From NCBI GenBank assembly GCA_002332615.1, contig DDAL01000003.1, forward strand, positions 1-64,000: a stretch of 64,000 bases of DNA. Reading direction: 5' to 3'. Origin of the DNA: Sphingobacteriaceae bacterium UBA2059 (GTDB lineage Bacteria > Bacteroidota > Bacteroidia > Sphingobacteriales > Sphingobacteriaceae). Every line of letters begins with the position of its first letter. Position 1 is the stretch's first letter. Shown one piece after another: positions 23,641 to 34,753 of the stretch. The translations under genes were made by a program, and so were the position numbers. The notes under the pieces are model-generated. The model worked only from the letters and a program-made list of their open reading frames with translations. It searched no databases and was not told the DNA's origin.

Positions 23641-25071
23641 TTAGAAAGTTAAGGGTTTGCCTAAATAAAAATCAAGGACTTTGTTTCTGAATATAAGATC
23701 ATACTGCGCCTGTATCAGCTCAAATTCTCTTTGATTGAGCTGGGTTTGGGCTTGATTGAAGTCGAGAGAATTCACCAGGCCAACCTGATAGCGTTTTTCA
23801 ATGGCTTGCAGTGCGTCTTTGGCAGCCTCATAGGCTTTTTGCGAAGATGTATACCTGCTTTCCGCGCCGCGAAGATCTGTAACTGCCTGGTAGATGACTT
23901 TATTGAAGTTTGTTTTTGCCAGTTGCTCCGAGGCCAGCGCATTTTGGTAGTTAAGCTTTGCGCGACGAACGCCGAAACGGGAAGAATAATTATTGAATAT
24001 CGGGATGTTTAAAACGAAGCCAAAAGTTTGGTTAAAGTTCTCTTTTACCTGATCAGAAAAGTCCATCTTTTTATAGGTGGTAGTAAAAGTTGGCGTTAAA
24101 ACCCTCTGGTTTGTGCCTTCTAAAAATCCTATTACTGTATTTTCCCCTGTAAGCTGTCTTTCAGATAGCATCATTCGATTGTTCGAATAGCCTGTACCTA
24201 TTCCACCCTGAAAAGACAGGCGGGGATAGAGAGTGCTTTTTGCAAGGTCTACGTTTTTTAGAGCTGCCAGGGTTCTGAACCTTGCTACCTGAATGTCGGG
24301 GTAGTTATCGGCGGCTTCCTGGTAGATATCGGCGGCGCTGTATTTGCTGTTTTCCGCTGTTTGAAGTTGGCTTACAGCCGGTCTTACCACTTGGAAGGAG
24401 TCGGCGGGGTTTCGCTCCATTAACTGCGCTAAATTGAGGTATGCTATGTCGAGCTGGTTTCTTGCATTGGTAACATTTAGTTCTGATGCAGCAACCTGTG
24501 ATCTGGCTTGGGAAATGTCCGCAAGTGTCTTGGTTCCGACATTGAACTGCTTTTCTTCCCGCTGCTCCTGTAATCGTGCAACTTCCAGCTGTTGTTTTGC
24601 CGCTTTTAAAAAATCCTGATTGCTCAGTATTTGAAGATAAATGGTAACTACAGATAATGACAGGTCATTTTGAACCTTCTTAGTTACACTTTTATCCGCT
24701 TCGAGAAGAGCCTTGTATTGAGATACCTGGTGCCATAATCTGAAGCCCTGGAATATAGGCAATGAGGTGCTTAAATTGCCGCTGCTTGTAGTTGTTTTTT
24801 GATCGACGTATTGATAAGACAGCGGATCAACACTGCGTCCGAAATTGAATGATATATTTGAACCCGCATTTAAACTGGGGTAAAAGGCCGTGTTGGCTTC
24901 TTTTAAGCTTTCGGCAGATAGGGCCTCGCTTAGCCGGGATTGCTTAATTTGCAGATTGTTTTTAAGTGTAAGGTCTATTGCCTTATCAAGTGTAATCAAC
25001 TCCTGCGCTGTTAAGGGGAAACTGAATATAAAGCAAAGCAGGAAAGGGTATTTTATTCGTTTAAAGTTCAT
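23641..25071 (-). CDS. TolC-family outer-membrane channel
   Basis: 476 residues with a signal peptide (MNFKRIKYPFLLCFIFSFPLTAQ). Two repeats of the outer-membrane efflux protein domain, each with long helices: ITLDKAIDLTLKNNLQIKQS opens repeat 1, and YQEAADNYPDIQVARFRTLA opens repeat 2. It forms a trimeric channel across the outer membrane and periplasm. First gene of a two-gene unit with the adaptor gene 15 bases on. Symbol not given because several TolC paralogues are usual in the phylum. Confidence 0.94.
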   Translation of the reverse strand: MNFKRIKYPFLLCFIFSFPLTAQELITLDKAIDLTLKNNLQIKQSRLSEALSAESLKEANTAFYPSLNAGSNISFNFGRSVDPLSYQYVDQKTTTSSGNLSTSLPIFQGFRLWHQVSQYKALLEADKSVTKKVQNDLSLSVVTIYLQILSNQDFLKAAKQQLEVARLQEQREEKQFNVGTKTLADISQARSQVAASELNVTNARNQLDIAYLNLAQLMERNPADSFQVVRPAVSQLQTAENSKYSAADIYQEAADNYPDIQVARFRTLAALKNVDLAKSTLYPRLSFQGGIGTGYSNNRMMLSERQLTGENTVIGFLEGTNQRVLTPTFTTTYKKMDFSDQVKENFNQTFGFVLNIPIFNNYSSRFGVRRAKLNYQNALASEQLAKTNFNKVIYQAVTDLRGAESRYTSSQKAYEAAKDALQAIEKRYQVGLVNSLDFNQAQTQLNQREFELIQAQYDLIFRNKVLDFYLGKPLTF

Positions 25072-25109
25072 TTAGCATAACGTATTTTGTAGTATTGTCT
25101 ATTTAGCAT

Positions 25110-25727
25110 ATGTACCTTATTAAAACTCCATTCTGGTTGAGGCTGCTGTATCCATCATTGATATGGAGGATGCCTGATGACTCAAAAACAATTTATTTAA
25201 CTTTTGACGATGGTCCTATACCTATTGTTACACCCTTTGTGCTTAAAAAACTGAAGGCTGTAAATGCAAGGGCAACTTTTTTTTGTATTGGTGATAATGT
25301 ACGTAAGCATCCGGAAGTATATCATAACCTGATCAATGAAGGGCACTCTATCGGCAGTCATACCTTTAATCACCTGAGAGGGTGGAGTACGCCGTGTGAT
25401 GAGTATGTAGCGAATGCCTTGAAAGCGATCGAGCTGACGGGTTCGCTTCTTTTTCGTCCTCCTCACGGACGTATTAAAAAACGTCAGATCCAAAAGTTAA
25501 GGGAAGAAAAGCCGGACCTTAAAATTTTTATGTGGGATGTTCTTAGTGCTGATTATGACGCAGATGTCTCTCCGCAAAGATGCCTTGACAATGTGCTTAG
25601 GCATACGCAGCCAGGTTCGATCGTGGTGTTTCACGATAGTTTGAAGGCCTTTCCGCGACTTGAATATGTGCTGCCGCGGGCACTGGAGGTATGGCAAAAG
25701 AAAGGATATAAATTTGCCGCTTTATAA
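25110..25727 (+). CDS. Polysaccharide deacetylase (NodB-like, CE4)
   Basis: 205 residues. Removes N- or O-acetyl groups from polysaccharides, peptidoglycan or chitin-like chains. NodB motifs: TFDDGP (catalytic Asp and metal Asp), HSIGSHTFNH (metal His pair), RPPHGR, and IVVFHDSLK with the last His. It has no clear signal peptide, though LRLLYPSLIWRM is hydrophobic; some members of this short cytoplasmic type are found in Bacteroidota. Substrate unknown. Divergent from the tolC gene. Confidence 0.92.
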   Translation: MYLIKTPFWLRLLYPSLIWRMPDDSKTIYLTFDDGPIPIVTPFVLKKLKAVNARATFFCIGDNVRKHPEVYHNLINEGHSIGSHTFNHLRGWSTPCDEYVANALKAIELTGSLLFRPPHGRIKKRQIQKLREEKPDLKIFMWDVLSADYDADVSPQRCLDNVLRHTQPGSIVVFHDSLKAFPRLEYVLPRALEVWQKKGYKFAAL

Positions 25728-25754
25728 TAAGTTCTATTGCAACTAAATAGGATT

Positions 25755-25770
25755 TGTGATGTTAATCACA
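25755..25770. promoter_or_regulatory. CRP/FNR-type palindrome upstream of aconitase
   Basis: TGTGATGTTAATCACA: arms TGTGAT and ATCACA with a 4-base centre, i.e. TGTGA-N6-TCACA. It lies 70 bases before the aconitase start in the 112-base gap after the deacetylase gene. It suits a CRP/FNR-family regulator; which one binds is not shown. Confidence 0.6.
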
Positions 25771-25839
25771 TTATAAAAATTGCTAAATTAGCTAATTGAT
25801 GTTTTCATTTATAATTCTTTAAACCTCTATACTATAACC

Positions 25840-28107
25840 ATGGCATTTGATATAGAAATGATTAGAGAGGTATACAGTAATTTGGAGAGCCGTATCGAGG
25901 CTGCTAAACAAATTGTTGGTAAGCCTCTTACTTTAACCGAGAAAATCTTGTATTCTCACCTTAGCGGCAATGTACTTAACAAAGCTTTTGAGCGGGGTGT
26001 TACTTATGTTGATTTCGCTCCGGACCGTGTTGCAATGCAGGATGCTACAGCACAAATGGCGCTGCTGCAATTTATGCAGGCTGGACGTCCTAAGGTGGCT
26101 GTCCCGTCGACCGTGCATTGTGACCATCTTATACAGGCCAAGATTGGTGCCGAGCAGGATTTACAGGTTGCAAATGATGCTAATAAAGAAGTGTACGATT
26201 TTCTTTCGTCAGTCTCTAATAAATATGGAATCGGTTTCTGGAAGCCGGGTGCCGGAATTATTCATCAGGTTGTACTTGAGAACTACGCTTTTCCCGGAGG
26301 AATGATGATTGGAACCGACTCTCACACTCCCAACGCAGGAGGCTTGGGTATGATTGCTATAGGTGTAGGCGGTGCCGATGCATGTGATGTAATGGCGGGG
26401 CTGCCCTGGGAACTCAAATTTCCAAGACTTATAGGTGTTAAGCTTAGTGGCAAATTATCTGGATGGACTGCTCCGAAAGATGTAATATTAAAGGTAGCCG
26501 GAGTGCTTACGGTGAAAGGCGGTACCGGCTGTATTGTTGAGTATTTCGGTGAAGGCGCACGCTCTTTATCGGCCACAGGCAAAGCAACTATTTGTAATAT
26601 GGGCGCCGAAATCGGGGCTACGACATCGATCTTCGGATATGATGAAAAGGCTGAAGATTACTTGAGAGGAACGGGTCGTGCTGATATCGCTGATGTTGCA
26701 AATACTGTGAAAGTGCACTTAACCGGCGATGATGAGGTCTATGCTGAGCCTGAGATGTATTTTGACCAGGTTATTGAAATAAACCTTTCTGAGTTGGAAC
26801 CTCATATTAACGGTCCGTTTACGCCGGATTTGGCCTGGCCTATATCGGAATTTGCAAATGCAGTACGTGAACATGAATGGCCTGAGAGGTTAGAAGTTGG
26901 GCTTATCGGATCTTGTACCAATTCCTCTTATGAAGATATTACCCGTGCCGCATCACTTGCAAAGCAGGCTCTTGACAAGAAACTTAAAACTAAGTCCGAG
27001 TATACTGTGACGCCGGGTTCGGAACTGGTTCGCTATACGGTTGAAAGAGACGGCTATTTAAATACGTTTGAACAAATCGGAGGAGTTGTCCTTGCGAATG
27101 CCTGCGGGCCATGTATTGGTCAGTGGGCCCGTCATACAGATGATCCTTCCCGAAAGAACTCTATCATAACATCTTTTAACAGAAACTTTGCGAAGAGGAA
27201 TGATGGTAATCCAAATACTCATGCTTTTGTAGCTTCTCCTGAAATTGTAACCGCAATGGCAATTGCCGGCACGCTTACCTTTAATCCATTAACTGATACA
27301 CTCATTAACGAGGATGGCCAGTCGGTAAGACTTGACGAACCTACAGGCATGGAGATGCCCCCAAGAGGCTATGATGTGGAAGATGCAGGTTACCAGGCTC
27401 CGGCAGAAGAGGGAAGTGAGGTCGAAGTAATTGTAAGAGGCGACTCTTCCCGCTTGCAGTTGTTAGACCCGTTTCCAGCCTGGGATGGCAGAGATCTAAC
27501 AAATCTTACGCTGCTCATCAAGGCTAAAGGGAAGTGTACAACTGATCACATTTCTATGGCTGGTCCATGGTTGAAGTTCCGCGGCCATCTGGATAATATA
27601 TCCAACAATATGCTTATCGGAGCTATCAATTACTTTAATGATAAGGCAGACTTAGTGAAGAATCAGCTTACTGGAGAGTATGGTCCGGTACCTGCAACCC
27701 AAAGAGCTTATAAAGCTGGCGGTATAGATACTATTGTAGTAGGTGATGAGAATTATGGAGAAGGCTCATCAAGAGAGCATGCTGCAATGGAACCCCGTCA
27801 CTTGGGTGTAAGGGTTATTTTAGTTAAATCTTTTGCCCGTATACACGAGACAAATCTGAAGAAACAGGGTATGCTAGGTATCACTTTTGATGATCCGGCA
27901 GATTACAATAAGATCTTGGAGAACGATAAGATCGACGTTATCGGACTTACCGAATTTACTCCGGGTAAGCAGCTAACGGTTGTTTTGCACCATGATGACG
28001 GAACCGAGGAGTCTTTTAAAGTCAACCATACTTATAATGAGCAGCAGATAGAGTGGTTCAAAGCAGGCGCTGCTCTTAATATCATCCGAATGAAGCAACA
28101 GCAATAA
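25840..28107 (+). CDS. acn: Aconitate hydratase, mitochondrial type
   Basis: 755 residues. Citrate to isocitrate in the TCA cycle, using a [4Fe-4S] cluster. Cluster ligands: Cys in [14 protein letters not shown] and the pair in [11 protein letters not shown]. Substrate residues: [16 protein letters not shown], and in the swivel domain [18 protein letters not shown]. The length and order (no N-terminal extra domain) fit the mitochondrial aconitase type found in Bacteroidota, different from E. coli AcnA (about 890) and AcnB. Single gene with a terminator at 28125. A CRP-type site lies upstream. Confidence 0.97.
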   Translation: MAFDIEMIREVYSNLESRIEAAKQIVGKPLTLTEKILYSHLSGNVLNKAFERGVTYVDFAPDRVAMQDATAQMALLQFMQAGRPKVAVPSTVHCDHLIQAKIGAEQDLQVANDANKEVYDFLSSVSNKYGIGFWKPGAGIIHQVVLENYAFPGGMMIGTDSHTPNAGGLGMIAIGVGGADACDVMAGLPWELKFPRLIGVKLSGKLSGWTAPKDVILKVAGVLTVKGGTGCIVEYFGEGARSLSATGKATICNMGAEIGATTSIFGYDEKAEDYLRGTGRADIADVANTVKVHLTGDDEVYAEPEMYFDQVIEINLSELEPHINGPFTPDLAWPISEFANAVREHEWPERLEVGLIGSCTNSSYEDITRAASLAKQALDKKLKTKSEYTVTPGSELVRYTVERDGYLNTFEQIGGVVLANACGPCIGQWARHTDDPSRKNSIITSFNRNFAKRNDGNPNTHAFVASPEIVTAMAIAGTLTFNPLTDTLINEDGQSVRLDEPTGMEMPPRGYDVEDAGYQAPAEEGSEVEVIVRGDSSRLQLLDPFPAWDGRDLTNLTLLIKAKGKCTTDHISMAGPWLKFRGHLDNISNNMLIGAINYFNDKADLVKNQLTGEYGPVPATQRAYKAGGIDTIVVGDENYGEGSSREHAAMEPRHLGVRVILVKSFARIHETNLKKQGMLGITFDDPADYNKILENDKIDVIGLTEFTPGKQLTVVLHHDDGTEESFKVNHTYNEQQIEWFKAGAALNIIRMKQQQ

Positions 28108-28124
28108 CAGCAAGCTTATCACAT

Positions 28125-28162
28125 AGCAAAGCCCATCCGGTTCAATCAGGATGGGCTTCGCT
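28125..28162. terminator. Bidirectional hairpin between aconitase and sucD
   Basis: AGCAAAGCCCATCC pairs with GGATGGGCTTCGCT (one mismatch) around a 10-base loop. It separates convergent genes. No long U-run is present on either side. Confidence 0.75.
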
Positions 28163-28185
28163 GTATGTATCCAGGTTAAGTTTCG

Positions 28186-29058
28186 TTATTTGTTAAGTTC
28201 TTCAGCCATTGCGCTCCCTATTTGAGCAGGAGAGTCTACAACTCTTATACCGCATTCTCTCATAATTTGCATCTTTGCAGCGGCGGTATCCTCTGCTCCG
28301 CCTACGATAGCGCCTGCATGCCCCATTCTTCTGCCGGCTGGAGCAGTTTGACCGGCTATGAAGCCTACTACCGGCTTTGTTCCGTTTTCTTTAATCCAAC
28401 GGGCCGCTTCTGCTTCCATGCTTCCTCCAATTTCTCCAATCATCACAATTCCGCGAGTCTCCGGATCTTCCATCAGCAGTTTAACCGCTTCTAAAGTAGG
28501 AGTACCTATGATAGGATCCCCTCCAATTCCAATGGCGGTGGTAATTCCAAGGCCCGCTTTAACAACCTGGTCAACAGCCTCATAAGTGAGCGTTCCTGAT
28601 TTTGAAACAATTCCCACAGGTCCCTTCTTAAAAATGAAGCCTGGCATAATTCCAATCTTTGCCTCATCAGCTGTAATAATTCCGGGACAGTTTGGGCCAA
28701 TAAGCCGGCAATTTCTGCTCTTGATGTATTCCTTCACCATAATCATATCCTTGGTAGGAATGCCCTCGGTTATACATACAATTACTTCAATGCCTGCATC
28801 AGCGGCCTCCATGATGGCATCAGCTGCGAACGCAGGAGGTACAAATATAATGGAAACATTTGCGTTTGTTTTTTCAACTGCATCTTTAACAGTATTGAAT
28901 ACAGGCCTGTCAAGGTGCGTTTGCCCTCCCTTGCCGGGAGTAACGCCGCCTACAATGTTGGTGCCGTATTCGATCATCTGTGATGCGTGATAAGAGCCTT
29001 CGTTTCCGGTGAAGCCCTGTACAATAACTTTTGAGTTTTGGTTGACTAATACGCTCAT
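28186..29058 (-). CDS. sucD: Succinyl-CoA synthetase, alpha subunit
   Basis: 290 residues. Links succinyl-CoA cleavage to ATP or GTP formation in the TCA cycle. N-terminal CoA-binding fold: [20 protein letters not shown] and [13 protein letters not shown]. The phosphorylated His is in [12 protein letters not shown] near residue 246. [18 protein letters not shown] is typical. The beta subunit gene sucC is not adjacent, which is common in Bacteroidota. Own promoter (29081-29110). Confidence 0.97.
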   Translation of the reverse strand: MSVLVNQNSKVIVQGFTGNEGSYHASQMIEYGTNIVGGVTPGKGGQTHLDRPVFNTVKDAVEKTNANVSIIFVPPAFAADAIMEAADAGIEVIVCITEGIPTKDMIMVKEYIKSRNCRLIGPNCPGIITADEAKIGIMPGFIFKKGPVGIVSKSGTLTYEAVDQVVKAGLGITTAIGIGGDPIIGTPTLEAVKLLMEDPETRGIVMIGEIGGSMEAEAARWIKENGTKPVVGFIAGQTAPAGRRMGHAGAIVGGAEDTAAAKMQIMRECGIRVVDSPAQIGSAMAEELNK

Positions 29059-29080
29059 TTACTAGCAGTTTTATGTTCTA

Positions 29081-29110
29081 CAAAGCTATAAGAATACCCA
29101 TAAAACACAA
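29081..29110 (-). promoter_or_regulatory. Promoter of sucD
   Basis: On the minus strand TTG (29110-29108), 19 bases, then TAGCTTTG (29088-29081): a full match to the Bacteroidota promoter, 22 bases before the start codon. Confidence 0.75.
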
Positions 29111-29117
29111 ATCCAAT

Positions 29118-30893
29118 TTAGCCGTATACAGGTTTTTCAATACCTCCTGAGTTAAACTGAAGATCAAACAGGCGTTTGTAGTATCCATTTTGTTTAAGAA
29201 GTTCCTGATGTGTTCCCATTTCCTTAATCTCACCTTTGTCCAGTACTATGATCTTATCGGCCTTCTGTATCGTCGACAAGCGGTGTGCTATCACTACTGA
29301 AGACCGCTTATGCATAAGCCTATCAAGGGCTTTTTGAATAAGCAGTTCAGTCTCTGTATCTACAGATGATGTAGCTTCATCTAATACCAGTATGGAAGGG
29401 TTATAAACCATCGCTCTGATAAACGAAAGTAGTTGAGCCTGACCGGCGGAAAGCGTGGAACCCCGCTCCATTACGTTGTATTGATATCCTCCCGGCAAGC
29501 GGTTAATAAACTCGTCTGCACCCACATCTGTGGCAGCTTTCTTAAGCTGCTCCAGTGTAATCTCAGGATTATAGAGTGTAATGTTGTTTTGTATTGTATC
29601 GGAAAACAAGAATACATCTTGAATAACGGTCGAGATTTGGGATCTTAAAAAAGCAAGGTCATATTCTTTGATATTAATGCCGTCCACTTTAATGTTGCCC
29701 TTGCCAATTTCGTAGAAGCGGTTAAGGATGTTTATAATCGATGATTTACCGGCACCCGTGGCACCCACAAGGGCAAGTGTCTCACCTGGTTTTATAGAGA
29801 AACTAATGTCTTTTAATACCCAGTTTTCTGCATCGTAGGCAAACCAAACCTTGTCGAATGTTATAGAACCGCGTAGGGTCCCTTCTTTTATGTGCCCTTC
29901 GTTCACTTCCTTTTGAGGAGTGTCGAGCACTGCGAATATTCTCTCAGCCCCGACCATACCCATCTGCAGTGTGTTGAACTTGTCGGCAAGTTCTCGTATA
30001 GGTCTGAAAAGCATGTTTATATACATGATAAAAGCAATAACTACCCCAGGGGTAATGTGATGTTCTAAGATTGACTTAGAACCATACCATACAAGCAAGC
30101 CGATAGACATCGCAGAAATAATTTCTACAACAGGAAAGAATATAGAATAATACCAGTTAGACCTGATATGAGCATTTCGGTGATTTGCATTCAGAACCTT
30201 AAACTTTTTCATTTCCTGCTCTTCACGTGCAAAGTAATGAATAACGCTCATGCCTGTAATATGTTCCTGGAGAAACGTATTGAGATGGGATACAAATGTC
30301 CGCACTTCCTGAAATGCTGATTTAATTGCTTCTTTAAAGAAATAAGTGGCTATGACCAGAAGGGGCATAGGTATCAGTACTATGAGTGTAAGCTGCCAGT
30401 CGGTATATAGCATAACCCCTATGATAGTGGCTAGCTGAAGAATATCGCCTATAATTACGATTAAACCTTCTGAAAAAATATCAGCTATTGTCTCCTGATC
30501 TGATACCGTTCGGGTTATAAGTTGTCCGATAGGAGTTTTGTCAAAATACTTAAGCCGTAACTTAGTGATGTGATTAAATACGTCTACCCTTAGATCTCTA
30601 ATGATAGATTGCCCCAGTCGGTTAGTAAGATAGGTGTGATTGTATTGTACAAAAGCTTGTAATGCTACAAGCCCTACCAGCACCATCGTCATGGTTATTA
30701 AGCCCTGACGGTCGCCGGTAAGTATAGAATTGTCCAGAGTATATTGAATAAGAAGAGGTCTTAAGGGAGCTATCGCTGCAAGAAGGATAGTAAGCATCAC
30801 CGACCAAATAAATATCCTCTTATAGGGCTTTACATAGTTGAATAGCCTTTTTAAAATTGCAATATCGTATGTCTTTCCGGTTACTTTTGCCAT
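29118..30893 (-). CDS. ABC exporter, MsbA/multidrug type (fused permease-ATPase)
   Basis: 591 residues. Half-transporter that works as a dimer: six membrane spans (about 25-315) followed by an ATPase. ATPase motifs: Walker A GATGAGKSSI, Q-loop in STVIQDVFLFS, signature TLSAGQAQLLS, Walker B ILVLDEATSSVD and switch His in IAHRLSTI. The signature is LSAGQ, not the usual LSGGQ. It could move lipids (MsbA-like) or drugs; the sequence does not tell. Monocistronic, with a -7 box at 30907. Confidence 0.93.
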   Translation of the reverse strand: MAKVTGKTYDIAILKRLFNYVKPYKRIFIWSVMLTILLAAIAPLRPLLIQYTLDNSILTGDRQGLITMTMVLVGLVALQAFVQYNHTYLTNRLGQSIIRDLRVDVFNHITKLRLKYFDKTPIGQLITRTVSDQETIADIFSEGLIVIIGDILQLATIIGVMLYTDWQLTLIVLIPMPLLVIATYFFKEAIKSAFQEVRTFVSHLNTFLQEHITGMSVIHYFAREEQEMKKFKVLNANHRNAHIRSNWYYSIFFPVVEIISAMSIGLLVWYGSKSILEHHITPGVVIAFIMYINMLFRPIRELADKFNTLQMGMVGAERIFAVLDTPQKEVNEGHIKEGTLRGSITFDKVWFAYDAENWVLKDISFSIKPGETLALVGATGAGKSSIINILNRFYEIGKGNIKVDGINIKEYDLAFLRSQISTVIQDVFLFSDTIQNNITLYNPEITLEQLKKAATDVGADEFINRLPGGYQYNVMERGSTLSAGQAQLLSFIRAMVYNPSILVLDEATSSVDTETELLIQKALDRLMHKRSSVVIAHRLSTIQKADKIIVLDKGEIKEMGTHQELLKQNGYYKRLFDLQFNSGGIEKPVYG

Positions 30894-30906
30894 TTGTTAA
30901 CGGTTG

Positions 30907-30914
30907 CAAAGCTA
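30907..30914 (-). promoter_or_regulatory. -7 promoter box (TAGCTTTG) for the ABC exporter
   Basis: On the minus strand TAGCTTTG lies 13 bases before the start codon. No good TTG at -33. Confidence 0.5.
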
Positions 30915-30971
30915 GTATAATAATTTCCAACCTACAGTATGCAACAGCAAACCCAACAATAGTTTGACTTA

Positions 30972-31009
30972 AACAAAGAAAAGCTGCCCGGAAGCAGCTT
31001 TTCTTTGTT
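30972..31009 (-). terminator. Intrinsic terminator of gcvP
   Basis: AACAAAGAAAAGCTGC and GCAGCTTTTCTTTGTT form a 16-bp perfect stem with a 6-base loop; the U-rich arm serves the minus-strand gcvP gene, whose stop codon lies in the start of the stem. Confidence 0.9.
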
Positions 31010-33878
31010 ACATATAATCTTCAATAGGCGGACATGAACATATGAGAACCCTGTCACCTTGAGTCTCATTTACGCGTCCTACCGATGGCCAGAACTTGCG
31101 TTCCGCTATATAGGGTAAAGGAAACGCTGCTTTTTCACGGCTATAGGGCTTATTCCAGTCATCAGATGTTATCGTCAGCGCCGTATGAGGAGCGTTCTTT
31201 AATACATTGCTGGCTTTATCTGCCTTGCCTGTAATCACTTCTTCGATTTCCTGACGTAATGAAATCAACGCATCGCAAAAGCGATCCAGTTCTGATTTCG
31301 GCTCAGACTCGGTGGGCTCAATCATCAATGTTCCTGCAACAGGGAACGATACAGTAGGAGCATGGAAGCCATAGTCCATTAAGCGCTTAGCAATGTCGGC
31401 AACCTCAATTCCATGATTTTTGAAGGAACGGCAATCAAGTATCATTTCGTGCGCGCAGAAGCCCTTACTTCCTGTATATAGAACCGGATAGTGCTTTTCA
31501 AGTCTGGTCTTGATATAATTTGCATTCAATATAGCAGTGGATGTAGCTTTTGTTAAACCCTTAGCCCCCATCATGGCGATATAGGCATGTGATATCAGCA
31601 ATACAGAAGCAGAGCCAAAGGGAGCCGAAGATACAGCAGGTATAGATTTGCCTTTGTCTATATCTACCAGCGAATGCCCTGGAAGGAAAGGAACAAGATG
31701 ACTGGCAACGCCTATCGGGCCAACACCAGGTCCGCCGCCTCCATGAGGTATAGCAAAAGTCTTATGAAGGTTGAGGTGACAAACGTCAGCACCAATGAAA
31801 CCAGGGCTGGTTAAGCCAACCTGTGCATTCATGTTAGCTCCATCCATATACACTTGTCCCCCGTACTGATGAATCAGATCACATATCTCAATGATAGATT
31901 CTTCAAATACACCGTGAGTAGAAGGATAAGTCACCATCAGAGCAGATAAGTTTTCTTTATGCTCTTCTGCACGTTTACGCAAATCCTGTACGTCAATGTT
32001 ACCATGTTCGTCGCATTTAACTACCACCACTTTCATTCCTGCCATTGCAGCAGATGCAGGGTTAGTTCCGTGAGCAGAAGATGGGATAAGTACGATATTC
32101 CTATGCTCGTCTCCGCGATCTATATGGTACGCCCGTATTACCATTAAACCTGCATACTCTCCCTGGGCTCCCGAATTGGGTTGCAGGCTCATGGCTGCAA
32201 AACCGGTGATTTCGCATAACCACTTGCTTAGCTCATCAATAATCTGCATGTAGCCGCCTGTCTGATCAGCCGGAGCAAAAGGGTGCATGTCGCTAAACTC
32301 CGTCCAGGTAACAGGAATCATTTCCGTAGTTGCATTAAGCTTCATAGTGCAAGAGCCCAAAGGGATCATTGACTGGCACAAAGACAGATCTCTCGCCTCA
32401 AGTTTCTTAATGTATCTGAGCATTTCGTGCTCTGAATGGTGGCTGTTAAATACCGGATGTTTGAGGTAATCAGACTTGCGTTCAAGCTCCGAAGGGATAG
32501 AACTGCCAATGGCCTCTTTTAGTTTGTTCATATCAACATCATTCCCTGTTTTACCCTTCAGTTTTGCGAAGAGGCGAACCAGCGCTTGAACATCTTCAAT
32601 AGCAGTGGTTTCATCCAAGGAAATACATACAACAGAGCCATTGTAGTTTAAATTGAGCTCGTTGTCGAGAGCGCAGGCGTGAAGCGGGTTGATTTGCTCT
32701 CCTAGGTCAAAACGAAGTGTATCGAAATAAGCCTCATTTAACTGCGTGTATCCCAAGGATACAAGTGCATCAGATAAAAGAACAGCAAGAGAGTGGATTC
32801 TTAGAGCAATGCGTTTTAAACCTTCCGGGCCATGGTAAACAGCATACATTCCAGCCATTATTGCAAGCAATGCCTGTGCTGTACATATGTTAGAGGTCGC
32901 TTTATCGCGACGGATATGCTGCTCACGGGTTTGCAGTGCCATGCGTAAAGCATAATTACCGGCACTGTCGGTTGTGACACCGATAATACGACCAGGCATA
33001 GAACGCTTGTATTCTTCTTTAGTAGCAAAATAACCGGCGTGCGGTCCGCCAAATCCAACAGGAACACCAAAGCGCTGGGTTGTACCTACTACAATATCTG
33101 CTCCCCATTCTCCCGGAGGAGTCAAAAGGGTAAGACTCAGAAGGTCTGCTGCTACAGTCAGCTTAATATTCTTTTCTTTCAGCTTTTCTGAAAAACTTCG
33201 GTAATCATAAAGCTTTCCATTGCCTGCAGGATACTGAACAATTGCTCCGAAAACAGAATCGTCCATTTCGGCCTCTTCGTGATTGCCGATGATTAGTTCA
33301 ATGCCAAAAGGAGCAGAGCGGGTTCTTAAGACATCAATAGTCTGTTTAAAAAGCCCATCGGACACAAAGTAAGATCTGGCTTGCTGGTTCTTGCGCATAT
33401 TGAACTGCATCAGCATTGCTTCAGCAGCAGCCGTACCTTCATCAAGCAAACTTGCATTTGCTATTTCCATCCCTGTAAGGTCTGATACAACAGTTTGAAA
33501 ATTGAGAAGAGCCTGCAGCCTGCCTTGCGAAATCTCAGCCTGGTAAGGAGTATATTGAGTATACCATCCCGGGTTTTCGAATATATTCCTTAAAATAACC
33601 GGAGGAGTAACGGTTCCGTAATAACCCTGACCTATATATGATTTAAATACCTTGTTTTTAGAAGCTACTTCCTTCAAGCGCGCTATATATTCAACTTCTG
33701 ATAATTCCTGAGGCAGATTAAGCTCATTCTTTAGCTTTATCTGTTCAGGAACTGTTTGGTCAATAAGTTCTTTCATCGACTGAAGGCCTATTGCCTCCAA
33801 CATTTCCTGAGCATCGGCTGTGCGCGGGGCGATATGTCGCGACTCAAATTTCTCTTTAAAATCTATGTTTAGATCCAT
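31008..33878 (-). CDS. gcvP: Glycine dehydrogenase (decarboxylating), P protein
   Basis: 956 residues from ATG 33878 ([18 protein letters not shown], the family start); an upstream in-frame ATG at 33947 is rejected because the promoter box at 33918 lies between the two. One-chain P protein of the glycine cleavage system, with fused alpha and beta halves. The PLP Lys is in [18 protein letters not shown]. Other motifs: [34 protein letters not shown] and [12 protein letters not shown]. It passes the methylamine group to GcvH. GcvT and GcvH are not nearby. Confidence 0.97.
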   Translation of the reverse strand: MDLNIDFKEKFESRHIAPRTADAQEMLEAIGLQSMKELIDQTVPEQIKLKNELNLPQELSEVEYIARLKEVASKNKVFKSYIGQGYYGTVTPPVILRNIFENPGWYTQYTPYQAEISQGRLQALLNFQTVVSDLTGMEIANASLLDEGTAAAEAMLMQFNMRKNQQARSYFVSDGLFKQTIDVLRTRSAPFGIELIIGNHEEAEMDDSVFGAIVQYPAGNGKLYDYRSFSEKLKEKNIKLTVAADLLSLTLLTPPGEWGADIVVGTTQRFGVPVGFGGPHAGYFATKEEYKRSMPGRIIGVTTDSAGNYALRMALQTREQHIRRDKATSNICTAQALLAIMAGMYAVYHGPEGLKRIALRIHSLAVLLSDALVSLGYTQLNEAYFDTLRFDLGEQINPLHACALDNELNLNYNGSVVCISLDETTAIEDVQALVRLFAKLKGKTGNDVDMNKLKEAIGSSIPSELERKSDYLKHPVFNSHHSEHEMLRYIKKLEARDLSLCQSMIPLGSCTMKLNATTEMIPVTWTEFSDMHPFAPADQTGGYMQIIDELSKWLCEITGFAAMSLQPNSGAQGEYAGLMVIRAYHIDRGDEHRNIVLIPSSAHGTNPASAAMAGMKVVVVKCDEHGNIDVQDLRKRAEEHKENLSALMVTYPSTHGVFEESIIEICDLIHQYGGQVYMDGANMNAQVGLTSPGFIGADVCHLNLHKTFAIPHGGGGPGVGPIGVASHLVPFLPGHSLVDIDKGKSIPAVSSAPFGSASVLLISHAYIAMMGAKGLTKATSTAILNANYIKTRLEKHYPVLYTGSKGFCAHEMILDCRSFKNHGIEVADIAKRLMDYGFHAPTVSFPVAGTLMIEPTESEPKSELDRFCDALISLRQEIEEVITGKADKASNVLKNAPHTALTITSDDWNKPYSREKAAFPLPYIAERKFWPSVGRVNETQGDRVLICSCPPIEDYM

Positions 33879-33917
33879 GGGTTTTGAAATAAATTGAAAT
33901 ATAAAAGAAGTGCAGTC

Positions 33918-33947
33918 CAAAGATAAAGATTTGCCATCAAGAGGCAA
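33918..33947 (-). promoter_or_regulatory. Promoter of gcvP
   Basis: On the minus strand TTG (33947-33945), 19 bases, then TATCTTTG (33925-33918). Transcription would start near 33911, giving a leader of about 33 bases and deciding for ATG 33878. Confidence 0.8.
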
Positions 33948-33970
33948 GTATAAACCAGAAGATGCGTTGA

Positions 33971-34699
33971 TTAAACGATATGAGCTTTAAGCTGTCTCCT
34001 ATAGAGTTGAATTGTGTTTTCCAGGCCCAGGTATAAAGCGTCACAGATAAGTGCGTGTCCAATGCTAACCTCCAGTAAACCGGGTATTTTTGAATAAAAG
34101 TAATTCAGGTTTTGCAAGTCAAGATCGTGGCCGGCGTTAATTCCCAAACCTATCTCAAGAGCCCGTTTTGCAGCGCTCACATAAGGTAAGATTGCTTCTT
34201 CGCAGCTGGCTGTATATCTTCGCGCATATTCTTCGGTATAAAGTTCGATGCGGTCCGTACCCGTTTCAGCGGCAGCCTCTATCATCTCAAGTTTCGGATC
34301 AACAAAAACAGATACTCTTATGCCCGCTTCTTTAAAGGTGCCAACCATATCTTTAAGATAAGACTGGTGTTTGATCGTATCCCAACCATGGTTGGATGTA
34401 ATCTGACCTTCAGCATCAGGAACTAAGGTGACCTGTGCCGGCTTATTGGCAAGCACAAGACTTACAAATTTCTGTTCTTTGCAGTTACCCTCTATGTTGA
34501 GCTCTGTTTTAATGACCTCTTTTAGATCAAAAACGTCCTGATAACGAATATGACGCTCATCCGGACGCGGATGTACGGTTATTCCCTGAGCTCCGAACTC
34601 CTCGCATTTTAAAGCGCTTTGGATCAGGTCGGGGTTGTTTCCACCACGGGAATTTCTAAGAGTAGCAATTTTATTAATATTAACAGATAGCTTAGTCAT
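33971..34699 (-). CDS. pdxJ: Pyridoxine 5'-phosphate synthase
   Basis: 242 residues. Joins 1-deoxyxylulose 5-phosphate and aminoacetone 3-phosphate to pyridoxine 5'-phosphate in the DXP-dependent vitamin B6 route. Motifs: [17 protein letters not shown] at the start, [15 protein letters not shown], and [13 protein letters not shown] with the catalytic His. Its neighbours GcvP and Kbl/Tdh elsewhere in the window are PLP enzymes or their pathway partners. Follows ahcY by 54 bases across a terminator. Confidence 0.96.
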   Translation of the reverse strand: MTKLSVNINKIATLRNSRGGNNPDLIQSALKCEEFGAQGITVHPRPDERHIRYQDVFDLKEVIKTELNIEGNCKEQKFVSLVLANKPAQVTLVPDAEGQITSNHGWDTIKHQSYLKDMVGTFKEAGIRVSVFVDPKLEMIEAAAETGTDRIELYTEEYARRYTASCEEAILPYVSAAKRALEIGLGINAGHDLDLQNLNYFYSKIPGLLEVSIGHALICDALYLGLENTIQLYRRQLKAHIV

Positions 34700-34716
34700 C
34701 GGGTATTAAAAATAAA

Positions 34717-34737
34717 CCCCGGCATTGAGGGCCGGGG
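34717..34737 (-). terminator. Intrinsic terminator after ahcY
   Basis: CCCCGGC and GCCGGGG, 7-bp stem and 7-base loop; on the minus strand it is followed by TTTATTTTT. Partial read-through into pdxJ is possible. Confidence 0.85.
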
Positions 34738-34753
34738 CTGGTATGAAACGTAA

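Noticed and set aside
33879..33947. Longer GcvP start at 33947
   Set aside because: The promoter at 33918-33947 lies inside this stretch, and the family N-terminus begins at [11 protein letters not shown] (33878).
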